Shown in pieces: positions 22,108-27,247 of a stretch of 45,937 bases of DNA (the first letter of the stretch is position 1; every line of letters starts with the position of its first letter). A program made the position numbers and the translations under genes. The notes beneath the pieces were generated by a model. It was not told the origin of the DNA and ran no database searches. It saw only the letters and a list, made by a program, of their open reading frames with translations. The DNA is from a virus. Where the stretch lies: positions 3,340 through 49,276 of IMG/VR virus record IMGVR_UViG_3300002460_000041; one strand, written 5' to 3'.

Positions 22108-22191
22108 CCCAGGCGCGCTGAGGCTCCGCCGGGTGGGGACTGCGGAACGCGCCTGGGGGCACAATCGGTAATCGGGACTTTGGAGCCTCAG
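22108..22191 (-). promoter_or_regulatory. pseudoknot-like leader before the replication gene
   Basis: Two perfect 10-bp inverted repeats are interleaved: arms 22191-22182 with 22127-22118 (CTGAGGCTCC/GGAGCCTCAG) and arms 22157-22148 with 22117-22108 (CCCAGGCGCG/CGCGCCTGGG). On the minus strand the order is A-B-A'-B', with A' and B' directly adjacent. The RNA could therefore form an H-type pseudoknot or switch between two hairpins. The predicted transcript start falls at the first arm, and the gene's ATG lies about 22 bases after the last arm, so control of initiator translation is the natural reading. Confidence 0.6.
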
Positions 22192-22196
22192 TGACC

Positions 22197-22226
22197 AGCA
22201 TACTGCTCCCCCTGCGCGATTGTCAA
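22197..22226 (-). promoter_or_regulatory. sigma70-type promoter for the replication gene
   Basis: On the minus strand TTGACA (22226-22221) and TATGCT (22202-22197) are separated by 18 bases, a good match to the sigma70 consensus. The expected start near 22190 coincides with the beginning of the pseudoknot-like leader. Confidence 0.6.
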
Positions 22227-22279
22227 GCGAGTGTGCCGTCCCTGGCAATGGCCCCGTCCCTGCGGCCTCCTGCTACACT

Positions 22280-22395
22280 GGTGAACTGACGTGAGCGGGG
22301 ATCTTGCATCCGGGGCCTGGATGGAAGGTGGCAACGCTCCAAGCCTCAGCACCGCGCCTTGCGGTTAGCGGCATCCCCGCTCACGTCAGTTCACC
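22280..22395. repeat. 23-bp perfect inverted repeat with 70-base loop
   Basis: Arms 22280-22302 and 22373-22395 are exact reverse complements. The right arm contains the stop codon of the 67-residue minus-strand gene. The loop is GC-rich. It lies about 55 bases upstream of the replication gene promoter. Candidate roles are replication origin structure, transcription barrier between operon parts, or a stable small RNA. Confidence 0.8.
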
Positions 22396-22589
22396 GTTGA
22401 GACATCCACTGCGCCCGGCGCCTCCTGCTCCATTTCCGCAATCCGCAAGTGCGCCGCGATCTGCCTGTGGATTTGGCGCAGAATATGCAACTGAGATTGC
22501 ACGAGCAGCAGCGAGACATCCACTACTTCGGATTGTCGTGCGGCCCGGTCCAGCAGCAGGCGCATCAGGGCTGTGTCGTCTGGAGTCAT
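22386..22589 (-). CDS. hypothetical helical early protein
   Basis: 67 residues, nearly all helical: 'DDTALMRLLLDRAARQSEVVDVSLLLVQSQ' and 'LRQIHRQIAAHLRIAEMEQ'. ATGA coupling to the upstream gene (22589-22586). Its stop lies in the right arm of the 23-bp inverted repeat. Not recognised. Confidence 0.6.
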   Translation of the reverse strand: MTPDDTALMRLLLDRAARQSEVVDVSLLLVQSQLHILRQIHRQIAAHLRIAEMEQEAPGAVDVSTVN

Positions 22590-22978
22590 TGGGGGCCTCT
22601 CATCTTGGCAAGCAGTGCGCGGGCAAAGACGGCTTGATCCGCGAGCCCGGAATCACAGGCTATTTCGTTTGGCAGCGTTCGCTCTGGCCCACCGGCGATA
22701 TCGGAAACGATGGCCTCTAGCGCCTCGATGATCTCCGGCCAAAGGGCGAGCTTGCGGGCCTGCTCGGCTTCTTCTCGCTTGCGAGCCGTCTCCGCCTTCA
22801 ATCGCACAGTGCGGGCGGATTCATGCGCAGCATCAATTGCGGCCAACTTTGCCTCCCGCTTGATCGGGTCATGGACGCCGCAGTACCACTCACCATCAAC
22901 CTTGATCTTGCCTGGATAAGGGCAGGGGTGGCCGGTGTAACTCCCGGCATAGATTCGCTTGCTACACTTTCCGCTCAT
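22586..22978 (-). CDS. Zn-binding early protein with coiled-coil
   Basis: 130 residues. The N-terminal Cys/His module 'CSKRIYAGSYTGHPCPYPGKI', then 'WYCGVHDP' (CX..GHPC..YCxxH), is a small treble-clef-like zinc site found in many phage early proteins. A charged helix follows ('ARTVRLKAETARKREEAEQARK'), then a short C-terminal domain. Its ATG comes 14 bases after the 25-bp stem element. Confidence 0.65.
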   Translation of the reverse strand: MSGKCSKRIYAGSYTGHPCPYPGKIKVDGEWYCGVHDPIKREAKLAAIDAAHESARTVRLKAETARKREEAEQARKLALWPEIIEALEAIVSDIAGGPERTLPNEIACDSGLADQAVFARALLAKMRGPQ

Positions 22979-22992
22979 TTCACACCCTTCTC

Positions 22993-23152
22993 TAGGCGTT
23001 CAAGGTGACGGAAGATGGCCCGTCTCGTACCGTGCGAGGCTCCGTCCAATCGCACGGGTTGGGCACCCCCTTGGGAGCTACGTCGGCCGGCTATGGTCGT
23101 GGCCCTAGGATTGTCACGATAACGCCGCATCTTCCGCCACCCTCAGCGCCTA
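22993..23152 (-). ncRNA. structured element closed by a 25-bp stem
   Basis: Arms 22993-23017 and 23128-23152 pair over 25 positions as minus-strand RNA with only two mismatches, including two G-U pairs. The 110-base interior contains a second exact 8-bp hairpin (23030-23037 with 23050-23057). The stop codon of the 54-residue gene sits in the outer stem and the next start is 14 bases beyond it. This could be a small RNA, an RNase III processing site or a translation-separating structure. No tRNA or known riboswitch hallmark was recognised. Confidence 0.5.
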
Positions 23153-23314
23153 TTTCTTCGCGGGCGGTTCCCAGATCATGCTCAGCGCGGCGCAAACCTC
23201 CTGGCCGAACGCATCCCACTGGATTTGGGTCATGGACGCCTTGAGCGCCTTCAGTTCCGCCATGCTGACAACGGGCGGCGCGAAGAACTTCATGATGGCT
23301 GCGGTCGTGTTCAT
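23150..23314 (-). CDS. 54-residue early mini-protein
   Basis: Opens at ATG 23314 behind 'agagggaatc' and ends with TAG at 23152-23150. Sequence begins 'MNTTAAIMKFFAPPVVSMAE', then a helix 'LKALKASMTQIQWDAFGQEV' and a tail 'WEPPAKK'. It has normal codon use and a good ribosome site. Not recognised. Confidence 0.55.
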   Translation of the reverse strand: MNTTAAIMKFFAPPVVSMAELKALKASMTQIQWDAFGQEVCAALSMIWEPPAKK

Positions 23315-23339
23315 GATTCCCTCTTGTTCTGGTTAACGC

Positions 23340-23483
23340 CTACTTCTTCGGGCGCAGCTTGAGGCAATTCTTGCACGTCACATCGCGCCAATAGCGCGTG
23401 ACCTTGGGCCACCAGCCGATGGTGCGACAAACAGCCGCCGCGCTCGTTCCAATCTCCTTGTGCGTCACATTCGGCTTGCTCAT
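23340..23483 (-). CDS. 47-residue basic mini-protein with CxxC
   Basis: ATG 23483 to TAG 23340. 'SKPNVTHKEIGTSAAAVCRT' looks like a short helix-turn-helix start. 'WWPKVTRYWRDVTCKNCLK' carries one CxxC, and the end is 'RPKK'. The ATG is in frame with, and 30 bases after, the TAG of the upstream 68-residue gene. Possibly a nucleic-acid-binding peptide. Confidence 0.55.
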   Translation of the reverse strand: MSKPNVTHKEIGTSAAAVCRTIGWWPKVTRYWRDVTCKNCLKLRPKK

Positions 23484-23513
23484 GACTCGCTCCGCAAGAA
23501 TTGTGCCATCACG

Positions 23514-23720
23514 CTACGCGATCCGCCAGATGCGGTATCCACCCTCGACTTTGCGCGAGGAAAATTTGCAGCCGTTGGCCTTCCCGGCCTTGGTCACGAT
23601 GCTCCGGGCTTTGCCATCCGGCGTGAAAAACGAATCGCCGACTTCCATGTCTCGCCACGGGTATTTGGCGGGTCCGCCATTGAAATTCGGCCGTTCGATT
23701 CCCTTCTCGATTTCGTACAT
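23514..23720 (-). CDS. conserved small phage protein
   Basis: 68 residues. 'MYEIEKGIERP' then 'KYPWRDMEVGDSFF' and a C-terminal 'GGYRIWRIA' match a recurrent phage family, often annotated only as hypothetical ('..KGI..P......YP...M.VGDSF......RV.R'). A small beta-barrel-like fold is plausible. Ends with TAG. Confidence 0.65.
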   Translation of the reverse strand: MYEIEKGIERPNFNGGPAKYPWRDMEVGDSFFTPDGKARSIVTKAGKANGCKFSSRKVEGGYRIWRIA

Positions 23721-23727
23721 CGTGCCT

Positions 23728-24021
23728 CTAGGTTTGGGCGGTGTGGGGCTTCACCGCGCGCCGAGCTTCCAGGGCCTCAAGCACCAGGCGCTCGTGCATT
23801 TCGCTGCGGTTGCCATCGGCTTCTCGCTTCGCCAACTCGTCAATTTTCTCAATCAGCGAGTAGCGCAGGCTCAGGTTCACGCCGAGTTTTGGATCGTATT
23901 TGGTCATGGCTCCTGCGCTGAATGGGTAGGTCCCTCTCTGCCGGACTCTCGCATGCTGTTTCATAGTTGTCAAGTAGAAACTTCCAGCGCCCACAGAGTC
24001 AGGGCACCCGTCAGCTTTCAT
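23728..24021 (-). CDS. ribbon-helix-helix-type small regulator
   Basis: The core 'KLGVNLSLRYSLIEKIDELAKREADGNRSEMHERLVLEAL' has the strand-helix-helix pattern of Arc/CopG-type DNA-binding proteins. Two starts are possible. ATG 24021 overlaps the previous stop (ATGA) and gives 97 residues with a 38-residue N-terminal extension coded by the 46-bp repeat. ATG 23907, after 'gcaggagcc', gives 59 residues, the usual size for this fold. I favour the shorter protein as the functional domain. Confidence 0.6.
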   Translation of the reverse strand: MKADGCPDSVGAGSFYLTTMKQHARVRQRGTYPFSAGAMTKYDPKLGVNLSLRYSLIEKIDELAKREADGNRSEMHERLVLEALEARRAVKPHTAQT

Positions 24022-24022
24022 T
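23977..24022. repeat. 46-bp direct repeat, copy 1
   Basis: Nearly identical (two differences) to 24322-24367. On the minus strand it begins at an ATG that overlaps an upstream stop and encodes 'MKADGCPDSVGAGSF'. Both copies sit at the start of an open frame, so the repeat may move or copy a translation start with its first 15 codons. Confidence 0.85.
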
Positions 24023-24176
24023 CCGGGGCCTCGGCCTTGGCGATGGCATCCCGACAATTAGCGTACACGTCCACCGTGTTGTGATATTCGGGATGCGATT
24101 CCAGGATTACCTCCAGCAGCGTGCAGGCTTCTTTCAGCGCCGCGAGCAGGTGATCGCAAGCTTCTTTGGTCATCAT
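24018..24176 (-). CDS. 52-residue early mini-protein
   Basis: ATG 24176 (second Met one codon on) to TGA 24018, which overlaps the ATG of the next frame. Helical: 'MTKEACDHLLAALKEACTLL' then 'VILESHPEYHNTVDVYANCR' and 'DAIAKAEAPE'. Regular codon use and clear helices suggest a real small protein. Not recognised. Confidence 0.55.
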   Translation of the reverse strand: MMTKEACDHLLAALKEACTLLEVILESHPEYHNTVDVYANCRDAIAKAEAPE

Positions 24177-24193
24177 GGTGTCACTCGGTTAGA

Positions 24194-24213
24194 GCGCCAA
24201 GCCGACTTGGCGC
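24194..24213. promoter_or_regulatory. 8-bp hairpin between mini-genes
   Basis: GCGCCAAG-CCGA-CTTGGCGC is an exact 8-bp stem with a 4-base loop, 18 bases before the 52-residue gene on the minus strand. There is no U run; it could be an attenuating hairpin or a protein-binding site. Confidence 0.4.
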
Positions 24214-24243
24214 GGGTTGGCGGTCGATTTTCGGCATTCGCGT

Positions 24244-24366
24244 TCACGAAGGAACAGCGGTCAGGAATTGCCAGAAAGGCCGTGAATGCGCGGTGGGAGC
24301 GCACGAAGAAATTTTCGCCCGGAAACTTCCAGCGCCCACAGAGTCAGGGCACCCGCCAGCCTTCAT
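24244..24366 (-). CDS. 40-residue ORF starting in repeat copy 2
   Basis: ATG 24366 overlaps the stop of a 15-codon ORF (24363-24410, 'MAPRVIFPLDLERRQ') that itself overlaps the 49-residue gene. The product begins 'MKAGGCPDSVGAGSF' like copy 1, then diverges into Ser/Phe/Pro-rich sequence of no evident fold. It may be a decayed duplicate; a clean start is its only support. Confidence 0.3.
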   Translation of the reverse strand: MKAGGCPDSVGAGSFRAKISSCAPTAHSRPFWQFLTAVPS

Positions 24367-24367
24367 T
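24322..24367. repeat. 46-bp direct repeat, copy 2
   Basis: Second copy of the 23977-24022 repeat, 345 bases away, same orientation, two differences. Contains the start of the 40-residue minus-strand ORF. Confidence 0.85.
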
Positions 24368-24394
24368 GCCGGCGCTCCAGGTCTAGGGGGAAGA

Positions 24395-24544
24395 TCACGC
24401 GCGGAGCCATTTTCGCGGCGACTTCCCCCATTGCGGCGTGACCACGGCGGCGCCGAGGGCCGCACGGATGGATTCGGCCTGATCCGCTGTGACGCCCTGC
24501 ACTACTAGCCCCTTCGGGCTGTACGGCTTGACCGTGATATCCAT
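24395..24544 (-). CDS. 49-residue early mini-protein
   Basis: ATG 24544 follows 'gcagggggacacc' and the frame ends at TGA 24395. 'MDITVKPYSPKGLVVQGVT' followed by 'ADQAESIRAALGAAVV' and 'TPQWGKSPRKWLRA' gives a strand-helix-strand pattern with a basic end. Codon use is normal. The leader upstream shares 15 bases (ending gtgaaccta) with the leader near 14085. Confidence 0.55.
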   Translation of the reverse strand: MDITVKPYSPKGLVVQGVTADQAESIRAALGAAVVTPQWGKSPRKWLRA

Positions 24545-24616
24545 GGTGTCCCCCTGCTTAGGTTCACTGCGTCCTGCGTCCAGGTCTGCCGCCGGTCGCC
24601 CAGCGGCAGGGTGGGC

Positions 24617-24949
24617 TCAGGCGCTAATCCGCGCTGCGATCTCTCGGATCAACCTCACTGCTGTGTACGGTTTCGCGCCGCCTGGGTGCACGGACAGGTT
24701 CGCATCGCCGTGGCGATAGCCGGTGACCATGTTGTAGCCGCCGCCCTGCGCAGGTGAGTGATTCGAGCATCGGATCAGCAGCTCGTCGTCGATCAGCACA
24801 TATCGCGACGTTCCACTCCCATGCACCTCGGCGGTCAGTCCGAGTTCCTCCGCATATCTCGCGAGGGCGTCTGCGTGCTCCCACGGGAGGAGAGTCATCC
24901 CAAACATCGCGTGCTCGCGGGGCCGATAAGGCGGGAATTTGATCGCCAT
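24617..24949 (-). CDS. first gene of the leftward early operon, unknown function
   Basis: 110 residues from ATG 24949, behind 'gaggtggagggagac'. The open frame extends to 25015, but that Met lies inside the promoter -10 box, so the later start is right. The protein is mixed alpha/beta: 'FGMTLLPWEHADALARYAEEL', 'TSRYVLIDDELLIRCSNHS', 'VTGYRHGDANLSVHPGGAK' and 'TAVRLIREIAARISA'. Being first in the operon it is probably made early, as many host-takeover proteins are. Not recognised. Confidence 0.65.
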   Translation of the reverse strand: MAIKFPPYRPREHAMFGMTLLPWEHADALARYAEELGLTAEVHGSGTSRYVLIDDELLIRCSNHSPAQGGGYNMVTGYRHGDANLSVHPGGAKPYTAVRLIREIAARISA

Positions 24950-25010
24950 GTCTCCCTCCACCTCATCTCCCGGCACCCGGCCGGTGCGTCCTGTCTCGAT
25001 TGTTGAGTCC

Positions 25011-25038
25011 ATCATATCATAGCCTGTAATGATGTCAA
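25011..25038 (-). promoter_or_regulatory. strong leftward early promoter
   Basis: Minus strand TTGACA (25038-25033), 16-base spacer, TATGAT (25016-25011): five of six -10 positions and all -35 positions match sigma70. Transcription should start near 25004 and feed the whole minus-strand early region. It lies about 40 bases from the repressor operator, so direct or looping control by the XRE protein is possible. Confidence 0.75.
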
Positions 25039-25075
25039 GCTCCCTCCCCCAATCTCCATAATCGTATGTACAATA

Positions 25076-25099
25076 ACACGGCTTGACAACACGCCGTGT
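25076..25099. promoter_or_regulatory. operator for the XRE repressor
   Basis: ACACGG at 25076 and CCGTGT at 25094 form an inverted repeat; a tighter palindrome ACACG-C-CGTGT lies at 25089-25099. These three half-sites overlap the -35 box and spacer of the rightward promoter, the expected place for autorepression by the adjacent repressor. Confidence 0.55.
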
Positions 25100-25110
25100 C
25101 TGTGTAATGC
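25083..25110 (+). promoter_or_regulatory. rightward repressor promoter, probably leaderless
   Basis: TTGACA (25083-25088), 16-base spacer, TAATGC (25105-25110). The repressor ATG at 25117 is where transcription would begin, and no ribosome site precedes it, so the mRNA is likely leaderless, as for lambda cI from its maintenance promoter. Confidence 0.6.
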
Positions 25111-25116
25111 TGGCCC

Positions 25117-25464
25117 ATGGACACTCTGCAATCTCGCCTGGCTGGCGCCCGCAAGGCCGCTGGCCTCACACAAGCCACTGCGGCTAGACGCCTCCTAGTG
25201 ACCACCACGACGGTTGCGCGGTGGGAACTGCGCTCAGGCCAGTATCGCCCTACCCTGGCCCATCTAGAGGACCTGGCGAGCCTCTACGGTGTGACCCTCG
25301 GCGCGCTGCTCGACAATCCGCCTGTGCTGGGCCGCTGGGCGCGGGATCATTTCCAGAGGTCCGGCAGTCTCGGCCCTCCTATAGGTCAGTCGATTCAGCC
25401 GCTGTCCATCGAGGACCAGGTCGCGGAGGAATTCGCCAGCCTACAGTCCGAGCAAGAGCCATGA
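25117..25464 (+). CDS. XRE-family helix-turn-helix repressor
   Basis: 115 residues. Residues 4-62 form a Cro/CI-type helix-turn-helix: 'LAGARKAAGLTQATAARRLLVTTTTVARWE' and 'PTLAHLEDLASLYGVTLGALL'. The C-terminal part is short and acidic, without an S24 autoproteolysis domain, so RecA-triggered cleavage is not expected. It lies downstream of a palindromic operator and divergent from the early operon, so it probably controls a lysis-lysogeny-like or timing switch. No integrase is present in the window. Confidence 0.85.
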   Translation: MDTLQSRLAGARKAAGLTQATAARRLLVTTTTVARWELRSGQYRPTLAHLEDLASLYGVTLGALLDNPPVLGRWARDHFQRSGSLGPPIGQSIQPLSIEDQVAEEFASLQSEQEP

Positions 25465-25569
25465 CACAAGGAGTTGGACACCGCGCAAACAGTGGTGCTT
25501 CCCCACCGAGCCGGAGCCGCCGCTCACCATACACCTGCAGCCAGCCTCAACAGCTAGGATATCTGCTGT

Positions 25570-26091
25570 GTGGGGCAGGATGGGGAGCCAATGAGCCCGC
25601 TTGAACGATTCCGCCTGATCCGACGCCTCACGCTGTCTGGCTCTGCCAAGTGCCTCTTGTTTGTCCTGGCGTCACACGCCAGCCGTGATGGCATTTGCTA
25701 CCCCGGCCTGCGCTTGCTCGCCCAAGAAACAGGTTACAGCGAGCGCACCATTCGCACCTGCTACCGGCTACTCAAAGCCGAGGGATTGTTGATCCTACGC
25801 CATCGCCGAGGGCGCTCTACTCTGGTCAAGCTGACACTCGATGCGTATGTCTCGCTCCTCAATACCCCGGCAACCATTGCCGCACCACCCCGGCAACCAT
25901 TGCCGGCAGAAGTAGCCCAAGTGAAGGCTACCACTCGCAAGCCCTCTCCGCGACCCTGGACTATGCCCTGCTCCCGCTGTGGCGCCATCATGCGCTCAAC
26001 CAAACGCAAGGCTGAGGCCGTTTGCAGCGCCTGCTCTCAAAACATACCCACCGCGGACGTAATCGCCCTGTTCCCGGAAGCCAAACGCTAG
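25570..26091 (+). CDS. HTH_36-type helix-turn-helix protein with Zn-ribbon
   Basis: 173 residues; the ATG at 25591 ('MSPLERFRLIRRL') is an alternative start. Residues 10-95 have the winged-helix layout of phage and plasmid replication or regulatory proteins: 'SAKCLLFVLASHASRDGICYPGLRLLAQETGYSERTIRTCYRLLKAEGLL' in outline. The C-terminal part after a Pro/Thr-rich linker holds 'MPCSRCGAIM' and 'AVCSACSQ', a zinc ribbon like that of the replication protein at 21306. May take part in replication or transcription control. The 105 bases before it hold no other gene. Confidence 0.7.
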   Translation: MGQDGEPMSPLERFRLIRRLTLSGSAKCLLFVLASHASRDGICYPGLRLLAQETGYSERTIRTCYRLLKAEGLLILRHRRGRSTLVKLTLDAYVSLLNTPATIAAPPRQPLPAEVAQVKATTRKPSPRPWTMPCSRCGAIMRSTKRKAEAVCSACSQNIPTADVIALFPEAKR

Positions 26092-26129
26092 CCTTGCCCT
26101 CACCCCCCAACTGCGCTATGAGGTAGACC

Positions 26130-26321
26130 ATGCGCGAAGCCTTCACCCTCTGCCTGACCGGCGTGGCCGTTGCGATCGGCGGCGCCTTCTTGGTGCTCGC
26201 TCAGGAACTCATTCCAGCGGTTCCTGCATGGCACTCAGGACTCCTCATCGCCCTCGGCCTCCTGCTCATAACCGAGGCCGTAGCCCTGTGGGTAATCGTG
26301 ACAGACAAGTCTCCAAAATGA
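26130..26321 (+). CDS. small two-TM membrane protein
   Basis: 63 residues, membrane segments about 7-27 ('LCLTGVAVAIGGAFLVLAQE') and 37-57 ('SGLLIALGLLLITEAVALWV'). Ends with a short basic tail. Found between regulators and the structured operator-like region; could be a superinfection-exclusion or membrane-sensing protein, but the sequence alone does not show it. Confidence 0.55.
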   Translation: MREAFTLCLTGVAVAIGGAFLVLAQELIPAVPAWHSGLLIALGLLLITEAVALWVIVTDKSPK

Positions 26322-26326
26322 GACGG

Positions 26327-26377
26327 CATGACAAATATGTCATGACCAAAATGTCAGTGTGGCGAGAATGACACACT
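26327..26377. promoter_or_regulatory. cluster of TGACA/TGTCA inverted repeats
   Basis: CATGACA-AATA-TGTCATG (26327-26344) is an exact 7-bp palindrome. It is followed by TGTCA (26352) and TGACA (26369) and by AGTGTG...CACACT (26356-26377). Such clustered half-sites look like binding sites for a dimeric regulator. The surrounding 26322-26724 stretch is otherwise without a convincing gene. Confidence 0.45.
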
Positions 26378-26403
26378 CAAACGCAAAGACAGGGGCCTAG
26401 GTC

Positions 26404-26649
26404 ATGGGTATTCATTCCGTCGCGAGCCGCGAGGCCAATCGCCACCAGGGCGCTACCTGCTCCTGCTCGGCGCCCATCGCCATTCTGTCTGTGCGCACTG
26501 AGGCGCGATGCACCACGCTGCATGGTGTGTGCTCGATGTGTGGATCACGTGCGGTAATTGCCATTACCGCAGCAATCCGCAGGCCGCCCCCTCAGAGGCT
26601 GGCAGGGAAGGCCCCCCTACCCCCTCGGCGCAAACGCCGATTCTTATAA
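26404..26649 (+). CDS. doubtful 81-residue ORF
   Basis: Begins after 'ggggcctagg', so a ribosome site exists. The Cys content ('TCSCSAPI', 'CSMCGSRAV') and Pro/Arg-rich end do not resemble a folded protein. The region may instead be regulatory DNA. Listed for completeness. Confidence 0.2.
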   Translation: MGIHSVASREANRHQGATCSCSAPIAILSVRTEARCTTLHGVCSMCGSRAVIAITAAIRRPPPQRLAGKAPLPPRRKRRFL

Positions 26650-26674
26650 TCGGAACTCACCCGTAACATACTAA

Positions 26675-26702
26675 TTACACGAGCGGCGAATTTTGGTATA
26701 TA
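26675..26702 (+). promoter_or_regulatory. rightward promoter for the sugar/packaging operon
   Basis: TTACAC (26675-26680), 16-base spacer, TATATA (26697-26702). Transcription would start near 26709, just before the GGGGAG ribosome site of the gene at 26725. It is in a locally AT-rich stretch. It could drive the sugar and terminase genes; the -35 match is only moderate. Confidence 0.45.
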
Positions 26703-26724
26703 ACGCGCATGGGGAGTTTCGCTG

Positions 26725-26937
26725 ATGATTCGGCTAGCCGTTTTGTGGAAGTCGATTAAGCGCCATCCTATAGCGTGGTGGTTTGCACTGCCAGCATCGG
26801 TTGTGTTCTTTGCTTTGGCTGTGTACAGGCTGTGGTTGGATTCACCGGCTGTGGCTGTGTTTTCGATGGGAGCCTACGCGGCGGTCTGCGGTTTGCTGGC
26901 GTGGTTGAACTTTCTCGATGAAAACGGGCTGCTTTAG
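26725..26937 (+). CDS. small two-TM membrane protein
   Basis: 70 residues with basic N-terminus ('LWKSIKRHPIAWW') and two membrane segments (about 17-37 and 44-63). The ribosome site GGGGAG lies nine bases before the ATG. Its end overlaps the following gene by 20 bases. Function unknown; first gene behind the putative rightward promoter. Confidence 0.6.
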   Translation: MIRLAVLWKSIKRHPIAWWFALPASVVFFALAVYRLWLDSPAVAVFSMGAYAAVCGLLAWLNFLDENGLL

Positions 26938-27247
26938 AGAACGAGGACAGGTGCGAATCTACCGTGTACCGACAGGGATGCTTCATGGGAATCGACCAGA
27001 GCCATTGCCGGCGGGGTCGATGTCTTATGCAGCACAGATGTTGCGCATTGGCGTGCGGCAGGAGCGGGACGGGCGGTTGCTGCGGATCGAGCAAGTGCGA
27101 GACCTTCACCGCAAGGATTGTGTGATGTGGATCGAGCATTGGGAGAGGGCGGTGTACAAGGTCCCCACGATGTCAAGGCAGGTCGCGGCGTACTATTTGG
27201 CGAAGCTGGGGGATGGGGTAATCTTCGAGGATAAGGTTTCCAAATGA
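26918..27247 (+). CDS. hypothetical protein before pseB
   Basis: 109 residues, mixed and basic, with 'GQVRIYRVPTGMLHG', 'RLLRIEQVRDLHRKDCVMW' and 'RQVAAYYLAKLGDGVIFED'. It overlaps the upstream gene by 20 bases and couples to pseB by ATGA (27244-27247). The DNA here and in pseB is strikingly G-rich and C-poor on the plus strand. Not recognised; a partner of the sugar cluster is possible from position alone. Confidence 0.5.
   Translation: MKTGCFRERGQVRIYRVPTGMLHGNRPEPLPAGSMSYAAQMLRIGVRQERDGRLLRIEQVRDLHRKDCVMWIEHWERAVYKVPTMSRQVAAYYLAKLGDGVIFEDKVSK

Noticed and set aside
22280-22395. CRISPR repeat or insertion-sequence ends
   Set aside because: Only one inverted pair, no spacer array, no transposase between or beside the arms.
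22993-23152. tRNA or known riboswitch in the structured element
   Set aside because: No T-loop, anticodon arm or acceptor CCA-type arrangement, and no riboswitch core that I recognise.
23951-23974. TTGACA on the minus strand upstream of the ribbon-helix-helix gene as a promoter
   Set aside because: No acceptable -10 box at 15-19 bases; the sequence there is GC-rich.
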